Positions 1 through 8,715 are shown, numbered from the stretch's first letter. The stretch is 64,000 nt of DNA from Acidimicrobiales bacterium (GCA_015478655.1 JADMIJ010000005.1:35188-99187), one strand, 5' to 3'. Notes: a model not told the origin generated them from the sequence alone. A program made the numbers and translations.

Positions 1-1
1 G

Positions 2-364
2 GTCCGCTTCCCCGGGGGAGCGGCGACCGGTGTTGTCGGCCAGGCCATGCTGGCCTACGCCACGGACGGCTTTCTCATCGGCACGGCCATGCGCCCCCAT
101 GCGGGCATCGGGCAGTCGATGTCCCACGTGTCCATCTCGACCAGCGTCCTGAGCCACACCCTGACGTTCCACGAACCGATCGACGCCACGGCGTGGCATC
201 TCCTGGCCCATGAGAGCCCGTATGCGGGACGCGGCCGTTCCTACGGTCGGGCCAACATCTTCACCGAGGATGGTCGTCTGGTGGCCTCGTTCGTCCAGGA
301 CAACATGGTCCGCGCCTTCCCCGACGGCCAACAGCCCGGGACCACGGGCCGTTCGAAGTTCTGA
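2..364 (+). CDS. tesB: acyl-CoA thioesterase II, C-terminal part (5' end outside window)
   Basis: This is the last 120 or so residues of a TesB-type acyl-CoA thioesterase, which hydrolyses acyl-CoA to free acid and CoA in the cytoplasm. The frame is open to the left edge, so the start and the first hotdog domain are missing. The visible half is a second hotdog domain. AYATDGFL carries the Asp that is catalytic in E. coli TesB, and SFVQDNMVR carries the Gln. The methionine at base 47 is internal and not the start. The SDR gene begins seven bases after the stop, so the two are probably cotranscribed. I am confident of the family; the chain-length preference cannot be read. Confidence 0.85.
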   Translation, partial: VRFPGGAATGVVGQAMLAYATDGFLIGTAMRPHAGIGQSMSHVSISTSVLSHTLTFHEPIDATAWHLLAHESPYAGRGRSYGRANIFTEDGRLVASFVQDNMVRAFPDGQQPGTTGRSKF

Positions 365-370
365 GCCGAC

Positions 371-1150
371 ATGGAACTGAGCGGTGCAGCAGCAGTGGTC
401 ACCGGCGGCGCCGGGGGGTTGGGCGAGGCGACGGTGCGACGCCTCGTGGCGGCGGGGGCCAGGGTGGTCATCGCCGACCTGGCCCGGGAGAAGGCGGAGG
501 CCCTGGCGGGCGAGATGGGCGCCGCGGCAGCGTTCGTAGAGACGGACGTGACCGAGGAGGACAGCGTGTCGAGGGCTCTGGACTGCGCCTCCGCCATGGG
601 ACCGTTGCGCGTGGCGGTGGCCGTCCACGGGGGTTTCGGCGGAGGGGGGAGGACGCTGCGGTCCGACGGGACCCCGCATGCCTTGGAGGACTTCCGTCGG
701 ACAGTCGACCACTACCTGGTGGGGACGTTCAATGTCCTCCGGCTGGCCGCGCAGGCCATGGCCAGCACGGACCCCGGGGAGGACGGTGAGCGCGGCGTGA
801 TCATCAACACAGCCTCCATCGCCGGCTACGAGGGCACCATCGGTACGGTCGCCTATGCCGCCGCCAAGGGCGGCGTCATCGGCATGACCCTGACCGCGGC
901 CCGAGACCTGGCCGTGGTGGGCGTCCGGGTGGTGACGATCGCCCCCGGGACGTTCATCACCCCCGCCTACGGGATGGAGCCGGAGAAGGTCGAGGCCATG
1001 TGGGCTCCGGCGGTCCCCTTCCCCAAACGGATGGGACAGCCGCGCGAGTATGCCCACCTGGTGCAGGCCATCTGCGAGAACTCGTACCTCAACGGTGAGG
1101 TCATCCGGATCGATGGGGCCATCCGGTTCGGGCCAAAGGGCCCTCGGTGA
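371..1150 (+). CDS. SDR family oxidoreductase
   Basis: A classical short-chain dehydrogenase of 259 residues, the usual single-domain length. The nucleotide-binding motif TGGAGGLG is at 11-18. The catalytic Ser149, Tyr162 and Lys166 are visible in NTASIAG and AYAAAK. Asp36 after the second strand (VVIADLA) suggests NAD rather than NADP. The usual NNAG motif is replaced by AVHGGFGGG, a variation seen in 3-hydroxyacyl-CoA dehydrogenase type 2-like members. Lying directly behind a thioesterase, it could be a 3-hydroxyacyl-CoA dehydrogenase; that assignment is inference, the SDR fold is not. Confidence 0.88.
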   Translation: MELSGAAAVVTGGAGGLGEATVRRLVAAGARVVIADLAREKAEALAGEMGAAAAFVETDVTEEDSVSRALDCASAMGPLRVAVAVHGGFGGGGRTLRSDGTPHALEDFRRTVDHYLVGTFNVLRLAAQAMASTDPGEDGERGVIINTASIAGYEGTIGTVAYAAAKGGVIGMTLTAARDLAVVGVRVVTIAPGTFITPAYGMEPEKVEAMWAPAVPFPKRMGQPREYAHLVQAICENSYLNGEVIRIDGAIRFGPKGPR

Positions 1151-1201
1151 TCCACGGGGCGTGAGCCTGGGCCCTCGGCGCAGGCAGGATCAGGCGGGCG
1201 C

Positions 1202-2062
1202 CTATCCGATGGTGGGCAGGATCCTGTCCTGCAGGAAGTCGACCACCGCATCGGAGAAGGCGTCGTTGCGGTCGCCGGCGATCATGTGGGCCGCTCCTTC
1301 GACCCCCACCACCGTGGCGTCGGGAATGCGGGCCAGGAGGTCGTCCACGCCCTCCTGGGTGACGACGTCGCTGAGGAGACCTCGAACCAGAAGGGTGGGA
1401 ACGCGTATGTTGCTCATGGCGACATCCAGGAGCCCGACCAGGCGATCGGGAACGACCTCGGTCCGCTCCTGGCGGATGAGTCGCGGGTCCCAGTGCCAGT
1501 ACCAGCGACCGTCGCGCTGGCGCAGCACCTTCATGAGGCCCGCCGGGTTCACCCGCTTGGCCCGCTGGGGGGTGTAGGCGGCGATGGCATCGGCCGCCGC
1601 CTCCAAGGTGTCGAACCCGTCCAGCCCGGACTGCATGAAGGTGGCGATGCGCTGGATCCCGGCGGGGTTGCTCTTCGGCGTGATGTCCACCAGCACCAGG
1701 CCGCAGGAGACGGTGCGGTCGCTGGTGCCTTCGGCCAGCATGGCCGACATGCCCCCCAGGGAGGCGCCGATCAGGACCGGCGGTTTGCCCAGTTGGTCGA
1801 CGACGGCCAGGCAGTCCCCTCCGAAGGCCGTGAAGGAGTAGTCGCCGTTGGGGGCCCAATCGCTGTCCCCGTGACCGCGGAGATCGAGGGCGACGGTGCG
1901 CCATCCATGGGTTGCCACCGTGTCGGCTGTCGATCCCCACGCATACCGGGTCTGGCCCCCTCCGTGCAGGAAGAGGACGGGCCAGGCGTCGGGGTCGCCC
2001 CGGACGTCCGCCACCAGCCGCACACCCTCGAATCCCTCAAAGACCACTCGTTCGGCGTTCAT
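1202..2062 (-). CDS. alpha/beta hydrolase
   Basis: A 286-residue alpha/beta hydrolase. The oxyanion motif HGGG is near 33-36. The nucleophile elbow GASLGG puts Ser101 at the catalytic position, an Asp follows in GLLSDVV, and His259 sits in GAAHMIAGD, so the triad is complete. I chose the start at MNAERVV because the open frame upstream reads as arginine-rich non-coding sequence and the fold begins here. It is convergent with the SDR on its left and divergent from the SnoaL-like gene on its right. Substrate unknown; esterases, epoxide hydrolases and C-C hydrolases share this pattern. Confidence 0.85.
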   Translation of the reverse strand: MNAERVVFEGFEGVRLVADVRGDPDAWPVLFLHGGGQTRYAWGSTADTVATHGWRTVALDLRGHGDSDWAPNGDYSFTAFGGDCLAVVDQLGKPPVLIGASLGGMSAMLAEGTSDRTVSCGLVLVDITPKSNPAGIQRIATFMQSGLDGFDTLEAAADAIAAYTPQRAKRVNPAGLMKVLRQRDGRWYWHWDPRLIRQERTEVVPDRLVGLLDVAMSNIRVPTLLVRGLLSDVVTQEGVDDLLARIPDATVVGVEGAAHMIAGDRNDAFSDAVVDFLQDRILPTIG

Positions 2063-2169
2063 GGCTCCATCGTCGCACCTCGTCACCGATCGGGGGACGT
2101 GGAGGCGATGGAGTCGGAGGCGCCTTCCCCGTTCAGGCGGTGCGGCCGCCCGCCCGGGCACGGCGGCGG

Positions 2170-2175
2170 TAGCGT
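2170..2175 (+). promoter_or_regulatory. -10 element TAGCGT of a probable leaderless promoter
   Basis: TAGCGT lies six bases before the ATG of the SnoaL-like gene, which would put transcription start on or next to the A of the start codon. There is no Shine-Dalgarno sequence in the gap. The same arrangement recurs at 32162, 27641 and 56021. Confidence 0.45.
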
Positions 2176-2181
2176 TCCGGG

Positions 2182-2688
2182 ATGATCGATGATGGGCTGA
2201 TGGCCGAGTCGGTCCACGACACCGGCATTCGGCGATTGCAGCACGCCTACGCCGACGTGGTCAACCGGCGGGCCTGGGCCGAGCTGGACCAGCTGTTCCT
2301 CCCCGACGCACCGATCGTCATCGACCGGCGGGCCGGGGATCCTCTTGTCCTGACCGGCGGCACCGACCTGGGCCAATTCATCGGACGCTCCATCGAACCG
2401 TTCGAGTTCTTCGAATTCGTCATCCTCAACGCCCACATCGTGTTCCCCGAGGGAGCCTCGGCCGGCTCCGCGGTGGGCCGCCTCTTCATGAGCGAGCTCC
2501 GCCAACAGCGGGAGGGCGGCCACTGGTCGACCATCTTCGGGCTCTATCACGACCGCTATGTCCTCGACGGTGGCCGTTGGTGGTTCGCCGAACGCAGGTA
2601 TCACTCCTTGGCCCGGAGTAGTCGAGATCTCGACGTGTTCCCCCTTCCCCTCCATCCGGGGATCGAGGTGCCGGCGGTCGAGGTGTAG
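2182..2688 (+). CDS. SnoaL-like / NTF2-fold protein
   Basis: A 168-residue protein of the SnoaL-like superfamily. The first helix (IRRLQHAYADVVNRRAWAEL) leads into FLPDAPIVID, and a C-terminal strand pair ends in GRWWFAERRYHSLAR, the classic layout of this alpha+beta cone fold. Members are dehydratases, isomerases, ketosteroid-isomerase-like proteins or non-catalytic ligand binders, and the reaction cannot be assigned. The start is set by a -10 hexamer six bases upstream, suggesting a leaderless message. It is transcribed divergently from the alpha/beta hydrolase. Confidence 0.75.
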   Translation: MIDDGLMAESVHDTGIRRLQHAYADVVNRRAWAELDQLFLPDAPIVIDRRAGDPLVLTGGTDLGQFIGRSIEPFEFFEFVILNAHIVFPEGASAGSAVGRLFMSELRQQREGGHWSTIFGLYHDRYVLDGGRWWFAERRYHSLARSSRDLDVFPLPLHPGIEVPAVEV

Positions 2689-2771
2689 CCCTCGCCGGCG
2701 CCGGCCGGCGGACCCAGCGCCGGTGGGCGGGCCGCCCATCGTCCATCGGTGCTCCGGGGCATGGGAGCATC

Positions 2772-3251
2772 ATGGGCATGCCGCTGCTGCTGGTCCGGCA
2801 CGGGCATGCCGGGAGACGGAGCGCCTACCAGGGCGATGACCGGGCGCGCCCGCTCTCGAAGCGGGGGGTGGCACAAGCCCGCGCCCTGGTCCCACTGCTG
2901 AGCGACTTCCGACCCCAGCGCATTCTGAGCAGTCCCTTCGTCCGCTGCTGTGAGACGGTGCGCCCGACGGCGGAGGCACTGGAGCTCTCCGTGGAGTCCA
3001 TCGATGAGCTGGCCGAAGGGCATGGAGCCGATGCGTTGCGATTGATGGAGCGGATGGCGGGCGAGTCTGCCGTCCTCTGCACCCACGGGGATGTGGCCAC
3101 CGAGGCGCTCGAGGCCCTGACCCCCGACAGCAGCGAGCGGAAGCGGCAGTCGATGCGTCTGCAGAAGGGCGACGTGTGGGTCATCCAGTCGACCGGCACC
3201 TCGCTGGCCATCGTCAGGCGCATCCGACCGGGCAGGGAGGCTGACCAATGA
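2772..3251 (+). CDS. histidine phosphatase family protein (SixA-like)
   Basis: A 159-residue protein of the phosphoglycerate-mutase-like histidine phosphatase superfamily. The phospho-acceptor motif RHG is at residues 9-11. LSKRGVAQA and ILSSPFVRCCET follow, which are typical of the short SixA phosphohistidine phosphatase branch, and a second conserved His lies in CTHGD. The length matches SixA. The start could also be the second methionine two codons on. No phosphorelay partner is visible nearby, so the substrate is unknown. Confidence 0.82.
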   Translation: MGMPLLLVRHGHAGRRSAYQGDDRARPLSKRGVAQARALVPLLSDFRPQRILSSPFVRCCETVRPTAEALELSVESIDELAEGHGADALRLMERMAGESAVLCTHGDVATEALEALTPDSSERKRQSMRLQKGDVWVIQSTGTSLAIVRRIRPGREADQ

Positions 3252-3373
3252 CCGGGCCATCCCATCCGCTCCGCCGCCGCCTCCCGGCGGGGGCCTGACC
3301 CGGGTCCGCCGGCCCGACCCCAGGTGAGCCGGTCGCCGGCGGTTGGGACGACCACCAGTACGCTGATGCGGCC

Positions 3374-4735
3374 ATGAGCGACCCCGACCGGTTCAATCCG
3401 GACGACTTCGAAGCGTTTCGCGTCCTCGACCGATCCTTCGACCAACGGTCGCGGACCGCCTCGCTCCACTATGCGTTGGACCGGGGGCCGTCATTCGTCG
3501 AGACCATCACGTTCGAGACCGCGACCGGGGCATCGACGCCGGTGGACACGGCGGCGTTGGAGCGGGCCCTGCTCCACCTGCACATTGCCGCCGGTACCAG
3601 TTACTACAAGACGGCGGCACCGCCGGTGGTGTCCGTCGAATCCGATGACCTCAGCCCTGCGGAGGTGGCCTTCCACCGGCACCTGTACGACGAAGGGCTA
3701 CGCGAGTTCGCGGTGGGCAACGGGCTCCCGGTGCCCCGGCCGGTCACCGTTGCCCCCCGGTCGTCGGCGTCCCGCCGGCCCCTGTCGGCGCGACCGGGAG
3801 GACCCCGGCGGCTGGTGGTCCCGATCGGGGGCGGAAAGGACTCGATGGTCCTCATCGAGGCCCTGCGACCCCTCAACCCGCAGCTGTTGGCGGTCAATCC
3901 CCATCGACTGGTCACCGATCTGGCCGAGCAGGCCGGTCTGGATCTGCTGGTGGTGAGGCGAGAGCTCTCGCCGAACCTCTCGGCGCTCAATCGAGCCGGC
4001 GCCCGCAACGGCCACGTGCCCATCACGGCCATCATCTCGCTCATCGCTGCCCTCGGCAGCACGATCTACGGCTATGACACCATCGCCATGGCCATCGAGC
4101 GCTCGGCCAGCGAGGAGACCGTGCTGGTCGACGGGGTCCCGGTCAACCACCAGTATTCGAAGAGCGTCGCGTTCGAGCGCCTGCTGGCCGGTCTGGTAGC
4201 CACCTCGATCGATCCCGGCCTCACCTACGCCTCGGCGCTGCGTCCCTATTCGGAGTTGGCCATCGCCCGGGCCTTCGCCCCGCTCACCCGCTACCACCCC
4301 AACTTCTGCAGCTGCAACACGGTGTTCCGACAGTCGGCCGGAGCCGAGGACCGTTGGTGCGGCGAGTGCGCCAAGTGTCGGTTCGTCGGGCTGATGCTGG
4401 CCCCGTTCATGAGCCCGGAGGCGCTGTCCGCCGTCATCGGGCGTGACATGTTCGCCGATCGACTCCAGGTCGCCGGCTTTGCCGCCCTGATGAGCGACGA
4501 CGACAAGCCGTTCGAGTGCGTGGGGGAGCGCCGCGAGTCGGCCGCCGCCCTGAGGATGCTGTCCGACCGGCCGGAGTGGAAGCAGTCGCCCGTGGTGGCA
4601 GCGCTGGCCGCCCGGGCCCGGGCCATGGTGTCGGACGCCGACATCGAGATGCTCCTGACCCCTGCGCCTGATCTGGCCTTCCCGGATCCCGAGGTGGCCG
4701 CGGCGGTCGACCGCTTCGTGGCCGTGCCGGCGTGA
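3374..4735 (+). CDS. murL: UDP-N-acetyl-alpha-D-muramoyl-L-alanyl-L-glutamate epimerase (MurL)
   Basis: MurL epimerises the terminal L-Glu of UDP-MurNAc-L-Ala-L-Glu to D-Glu at the cost of ATP. With MurD2 it replaces the usual glutamate racemase plus MurD route, a pathway established in Xanthomonas. Length is 453 residues, as in the family. A PP-loop-like ATP motif GGGKDS lies at 152-157, followed by the conserved blocks NPHRLVTDLAEQAGL, VNHQYSKS and PYSELAIA. A Cys-rich segment (FCSCNT, then WCGECAKCRF) is near 310-340. The stop overlaps the murD2 start by four bases (GTGA), which strongly supports the assignment. A -10-like TACGCT lies nine bases before the ATG. I see no glutamate racemase in the window. 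Confidence 0.88.
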   Translation: MSDPDRFNPDDFEAFRVLDRSFDQRSRTASLHYALDRGPSFVETITFETATGASTPVDTAALERALLHLHIAAGTSYYKTAAPPVVSVESDDLSPAEVAFHRHLYDEGLREFAVGNGLPVPRPVTVAPRSSASRRPLSARPGGPRRLVVPIGGGKDSMVLIEALRPLNPQLLAVNPHRLVTDLAEQAGLDLLVVRRELSPNLSALNRAGARNGHVPITAIISLIAALGSTIYGYDTIAMAIERSASEETVLVDGVPVNHQYSKSVAFERLLAGLVATSIDPGLTYASALRPYSELAIARAFAPLTRYHPNFCSCNTVFRQSAGAEDRWCGECAKCRFVGLMLAPFMSPEALSAVIGRDMFADRLQVAGFAALMSDDDKPFECVGERRESAAALRMLSDRPEWKQSPVVAALAARARAMVSDADIEMLLTPAPDLAFPDPEVAAAVDRFVAVPA

Positions 4736-6120
4736 ACCTCGACCAGCTGTGCGGCCGGCGGGTGGCAGTCTGGGGCCTCGGACAGGAGGGCCTGGCCATG
4801 GCCGCCTTGCTGGCCGGACGGGGCGTGATCCCGGTGCTGATCGACGATGACGTCGATGCCGCCTCGGCCCAGGCGGTCGCCGTGCTCGGCGGGGACTCCG
4901 TCGTGGTCGGCCCGGCCACCGTGACCTGGTCGGACCTCGACGCAGTGGTGCGGTCGCCCGGCGTGAGCCGGTATCGACCGGAACTGCTCGCCGCCGCCGC
5001 CTCGGGCGTCACCGTCACCACCGCCATGGCCCTGTGGCTGGAGGACTTCGCCGAGGCGCGTGTGGTGGCGATCACCGGCACCAAGGGGAAGAGCACCACG
5101 GCCGCCCTCACCGCCTCGATCCTCCGTGAGGAAGGCATGGAGGTGGCGCTGATCGGCAACATCGGGGTGCCGGTCACCGACATGTACGACCGTCCCCTGG
5201 TCGACGCCTACGTGGTGGAGGTGTCGTCGTACCAGGCCGCCGACGTCACCGTCTCGCCCGGGGTCTGCGTGTTGACCAGCCTGGCGCCGGACCATCTCGA
5301 CTGGCACGGCGGCCAGGAGCCCTACTACCGGGACAAGCTGCGTCTCATCGAGGCCGGGCCTCCCGGCGCCCTGGCGGTCAGTGCAGCCAGCCCCGAGGCG
5401 GTGCAGCGGACCGAGCGTCACCCGGGCCGGACCCTGTTCGGACCCTCGGGCCGGGTCCGGGTCGCCCCATCCGGAGTGATCGAAGTCGACGGGGAGCCCC
5501 TAGTCGATTCCCGACGGCTTCGAGCACCGGGCTGGCACAACCAGTGGAACCTCTGCGGTGCCGTTGCCGGCACCATGCTGCTCGAGGGCCGGCCTCCCTC
5601 GGCCCGCTCGGTCGCAGCCGCGGTGGACGCGTTCGAGGGCCTGCCGTCGCGCTGTTACACCATCGGCCGGCGTGACGGTCTCACGTTCGTCGATGACGCC
5701 CTGGCCTCCAACCCGTTCGCCACCATGGCATCGGTCGAGGCGTTCCCCGGGCGCCAGCTGACGGTCATCCTGGGCGGGGCCGACCGGGGCATCGACGTGG
5801 GTCCTCTGGTCGAGGCGCTTGCCCGTCGGTCACCGATCCCGACGGTGGTCGTGCTCCCACCCGATGGCCAGCGGCTGCGTGTCGCCCTCGACTCGCTCCC
5901 TGCCGCCGATCGGCCGCCCGTGCCGGTGCGAGAGGCCGATGACATGGTCGGCGCCGTGAGGGAGGCGGTGGCGTCGACGGCCGGCGGTGGCGTGATCCTC
6001 TTCTCGCCGGCCGCCCCCACTCCCGACGGTCAGGGAGGCTTCCGCGAACGCAGCCGCCAGTTCGCCGCCGCCTCGGGCGTGCCGGCGCCGCCGGCGCCCG
6101 GTCCCGGGCCGGGATCCTGA
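4732..6120 (+). CDS. murD2: UDP-N-acetylmuramoyl-L-alanine--L-glutamate ligase (MurD2)
   Basis: A Mur ligase of 462 residues that joins glutamate to UDP-MurNAc-L-Ala using ATP in the cytoplasm. The N-terminal Rossmann domain begins VAVWGLGQEG. The ATP P-loop GTKGKST is at 116-122. The Mur central-domain features EVSSYQA and LAPDHLDWHG follow, then a C-terminal ligase domain with DDALASNPFATMASVEAF. Coupling to murL by a four-base overlap indicates the L-Glu-specific MurD2 rather than ordinary MurD, whose product would already carry D-Glu. The start is GTG. No other cell-wall gene lies in this window. Confidence 0.88.
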   Translation: MNLDQLCGRRVAVWGLGQEGLAMAALLAGRGVIPVLIDDDVDAASAQAVAVLGGDSVVVGPATVTWSDLDAVVRSPGVSRYRPELLAAAASGVTVTTAMALWLEDFAEARVVAITGTKGKSTTAALTASILREEGMEVALIGNIGVPVTDMYDRPLVDAYVVEVSSYQAADVTVSPGVCVLTSLAPDHLDWHGGQEPYYRDKLRLIEAGPPGALAVSAASPEAVQRTERHPGRTLFGPSGRVRVAPSGVIEVDGEPLVDSRRLRAPGWHNQWNLCGAVAGTMLLEGRPPSARSVAAAVDAFEGLPSRCYTIGRRDGLTFVDDALASNPFATMASVEAFPGRQLTVILGGADRGIDVGPLVEALARRSPIPTVVVLPPDGQRLRVALDSLPAADRPPVPVREADDMVGAVREAVASTAGGGVILFSPAAPTPDGQGGFRERSRQFAAASGVPAPPAPGPGPGS

Positions 6121-6179
6121 AGATTGACAATGGCGACGCTCCGGGGCCACGGTAGGGGAGGAGCCGGGAGGGGCGTGGC

Positions 6180-7235
6180 ATGAGCCAGATCACGATCATC
6201 GAGGAGCACGCCCGAACGGTGGAGGCCGATCCCGACGCCGAGCACACGACGTTCCTCATCGACTCCGATCGGCTCCCCGATGCCCTGGGGTGGGAGTTGA
6301 AGCCCGCCGGCCTGTGCCAGGAGGACACCTGTGTCCCCGTCCTCCATCCTGCCGGCCTGTGCGTGGGGGACCGTCTCGACCTGGCGGCCGTGGCCGCGGC
6401 GCTGGGTCGACCGGCGGTCATCGACGTCGACGCCGGGCTCATGGCCGTGGCCCTGCCCGCCGAACTCCGGCGACAGGCGCTCGACGACCTGAGGGCCCCC
6501 GTGTTCGAGTTGCCGGATGTCGACGGGAAGCGACACCACCTCGACGAGTGGCTCGGCCTCAAGCGGTTGCTGGTGACCTTCTCGAGCTGGTGCGGTTGCC
6601 GCTACGACCTGCCGGGCTGGCAGGCACTGCACGACGAACTGCGTCCCCTGGGTTTCACCGTCATCGCCGTGGCCATCGACCACAGTCCCGACGATGTCCG
6701 GCCCTGGATCGAGGGGATCACCATGCCCGTTCTCTACGATCCCTACCATCTCCTGACCGAGCTCTATGCCATCTCCAACGTGCCCACCGTCGTGTGGATC
6801 GACGAGGAGGGCCACATCGCCCGGCCCATCGGCGCCGCCCACGGCAGCGACCTCTTCGTCGAGTTCACCGGCATCGAGGCCAAGCCCCATCTCGACGAGG
6901 TGCGCCGGTGGGTCAGGGAGGGGGTCCTGCCCCTCACCGAGGACGATGCCCGCCTGGCGGTGGCCGATCTGTCCGAGGAGGAGGTGCAGGCCCGCCTGCA
7001 CTTTCGAGTGGCCTCGGCGGCCCATCGGGAAGGCAGGGAAGAGGTCACCCGCCGTCACATCGCCCGGGCCTCCGAACTTGCCCCCGACGACCTCACCATC
7101 TGGCGGGCGGGCATGCCCCTGGTGGGGGAGGATCCCTTCGGCGATGGCTTCATGGTGAAGTATGAGGCGTGGCTGGGGCGGGGGAGTCCCGCCCACGGGC
7201 TGCCGCCGGTGGCGGGCCCGGGCCCGGCGGCCTGA
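6180..7235 (+). CDS. thioredoxin-fold (TlpA/redoxin-like) protein
   Basis: A 351-residue protein with a redoxin-like domain at about 105-230 (APVFELPDVDGKRHHL, then LVTFSSWCGC, then NVPTVVWIDEEG with the conserved cis-Pro). The active-site region has Cys138-Gly-Cys140, a CXC motif instead of CXXC. Two more cysteines are at 46 and 51 in the N-terminal extension. The C-terminal 110 residues are helical and TPR-like. There is no signal peptide or membrane anchor, so unlike true TlpA it looks cytoplasmic. A Shine-Dalgarno stretch precedes the ATG and a TTGACA hexamer lies at 6124. The function is not known; thiol-disulfide exchange or peroxide reduction are the family options. Confidence 0.7.
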   Translation: MSQITIIEEHARTVEADPDAEHTTFLIDSDRLPDALGWELKPAGLCQEDTCVPVLHPAGLCVGDRLDLAAVAAALGRPAVIDVDAGLMAVALPAELRRQALDDLRAPVFELPDVDGKRHHLDEWLGLKRLLVTFSSWCGCRYDLPGWQALHDELRPLGFTVIAVAIDHSPDDVRPWIEGITMPVLYDPYHLLTELYAISNVPTVVWIDEEGHIARPIGAAHGSDLFVEFTGIEAKPHLDEVRRWVREGVLPLTEDDARLAVADLSEEEVQARLHFRVASAAHREGREEVTRRHIARASELAPDDLTIWRAGMPLVGEDPFGDGFMVKYEAWLGRGSPAHGLPPVAGPGPAA

Positions 7236-7351
7236 ACCAGGCCGGAGGTTGCGCGCTACGGTGCGCATCGGGCACCCTAGGGCCCGCCCGGTGGCGATCG
7301 CCACGACGACGCGTTCCGGTGAGCTGTTCGACAACAGGGGAGGAGCCCCAG

Positions 7352-7849
7352 GTGGCAGACGACGTCCTGGACAAGATCATCGGCAAGCCGACGGGAACCA
7401 CGGTGGTGACCGTCGAGCGCGGCCAGCTGGGTCTGTTCGCCCAGGCGGTCAAGGATGAGAGCCCCATCTACCGCGACCCGAGGGCGGCAGCGGCGGCCGG
7501 GCTCCCCGGCATCCCCGCGCCGCCCACCTACCCCTTCGTCATGGGCAACTTCGGGGTCTTCCCCGAGCTGCAGACAGAAGAGGCTCCGGTCGGCAATCCG
7601 ATGGCCGAGGTCCTCGGGCCCCTCATGGCCAAGGGCGGGATCATCCTCCACGGTGAGCAGGAGTTCACCTACCACCGACCGGTGCTGGCCGGTGATGTCC
7701 TGGTCGGGGAGGGGAAGGTCGTGGACGCCTATCAAAAGGAGTCCAAGGGGAAGACCATGACCTTCGTGGTGGTCGAGACGGCGTGGAGCCAGCGGGGCAC
7801 CGGCGAGCCGGTCTGCACGTCGCGCATGAACATCATCCACCGGATCTGA
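7352..7849 (+). CDS. MaoC-like N-terminal (FAS1-type) dehydratase domain protein
   Basis: A 165-residue single hotdog domain of the MaoC N-terminal (FAS1 dehydratase-like) family. ITERGQ-type start sequence is replaced by VERGQLGLFAQAVKDESPIYRD, followed by GIPAPPTYPFVM and LHGEQEFTYHRPVLAGDVL, all characteristic. These domains pair with a second MaoC domain to hydrate enoyl-CoAs; the free-standing MaoC protein encoded at 11124 is a candidate partner. The start is GTG, preceded by AGGGGAGGAG; an in-frame ATG far upstream would overlap the previous gene. The stop overlaps the next start by one base. Confidence 0.82.
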   Translation: MADDVLDKIIGKPTGTTVVTVERGQLGLFAQAVKDESPIYRDPRAAAAAGLPGIPAPPTYPFVMGNFGVFPELQTEEAPVGNPMAEVLGPLMAKGGIILHGEQEFTYHRPVLAGDVLVGEGKVVDAYQKESKGKTMTFVVVETAWSQRGTGEPVCTSRMNIIHRI

Positions 7850-8697
7850 TGCCGGAAACCAGGGCGGACTCCCAGGCGGAGCTGGCGTCCGGCACCGTGC
7901 TCCGGCGGATCGAGGAGGGGGTGGCCTGGATCACGCTCAACCGACCCGAGGCGGGAAACGCCCTCACCGCCGAGATGCGCGAGCAGCTCATCGCCTGGCT
8001 CGACGAAGCCTCGGCCGACCTGGCGGTGAGGGCGGTGGTCCTCACGGGAGCGGGAGAGAAGGGCTTCTGCACCGGAGCCGACCTCCGTTCGCCGATTGCC
8101 GGCCCGGCCCGACCCGAGGGCGCACCCGCCCGGGCGGTGGGTGACGCGGCCCGGATGATCCGCACCGGTTGGCAGCGCCTGGTGAGCGCCGTGCTCGACT
8201 GTGAGAAGCCCGTGATCGCCGCGGTCAACGCCACCGCGGCCGGAGGCGGGATGAGCCTGGCCATGGCCTGCGACCTGGTCCTGGCGGCCGAGGAGGCCAA
8301 GTTCATCGCCGTGTTCGTGCGTCGGGGGATCGCCCCCGACGCCGGTGCGGCCTATCTGCTGGCCCGGCTGGTCGGGCCCCAACGGGCCAAGGAGCTGTTC
8401 TTCTTCGGGGACGACGTCCCGGCCCGGGAGGCCGAGCGGCTCGGGCTCGTCAATCGTGTCGTCCCGGCGGCCGAGTTGGCGGCGGTCGCCGGCGCTTGGG
8501 CCACCAGGCTCGCCGCCGGCCCGACCAAGGCCATCGGCATGGCCAAGTACCTGACCAATCGGGCCCTCGAGTCGGATCGGGCGGCTGCGCTGTGGGACGA
8601 GGCGGTGGCCCAGGAGCTGGTCACCGGCAGCCAGGACTGCGGCGAGGGCCTGGCTGCCTTCGCCGAGCGCCGGTCCCCGGTGTTCAAGGGTTGGTAG
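7849..8697 (+). CDS. enoyl-CoA hydratase/isomerase family protein (PaaG-like active site)
   Basis: A crotonase-fold protein of 282 residues. The oxyanion hole segments FCTGADL (73-79) and AAGGGMS (130-136) are intact. The two glutamates of classical enoyl-CoA hydratase are replaced (Ser136 and Phe155 by my alignment). An Asp is present in APDAGAA, the position used by PaaG-type delta3-delta2 isomerases. It therefore looks like an isomerase rather than a hydratase, which is inference from the residues. It starts one base inside the previous stop and forms a pair with that dehydratase gene. The methionine further upstream is out of keeping with the family start. Confidence 0.85.
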   Translation: MPETRADSQAELASGTVLRRIEEGVAWITLNRPEAGNALTAEMREQLIAWLDEASADLAVRAVVLTGAGEKGFCTGADLRSPIAGPARPEGAPARAVGDAARMIRTGWQRLVSAVLDCEKPVIAAVNATAAGGGMSLAMACDLVLAAEEAKFIAVFVRRGIAPDAGAAYLLARLVGPQRAKELFFFGDDVPAREAERLGLVNRVVPAAELAAVAGAWATRLAAGPTKAIGMAKYLTNRALESDRAAALWDEAVAQELVTGSQDCGEGLAAFAERRSPVFKGW

Positions 8698-8715
8698 CCG
8701 GTACCGCCCGATTTC

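Noticed and set aside
6130..6183. A 17-codon frame ending in ATGA at the start of the thioredoxin-fold gene
   Set aside because: The gene has its own Shine-Dalgarno sequence, the peptide is Gly/Arg-rich, and such overlaps are common by chance.
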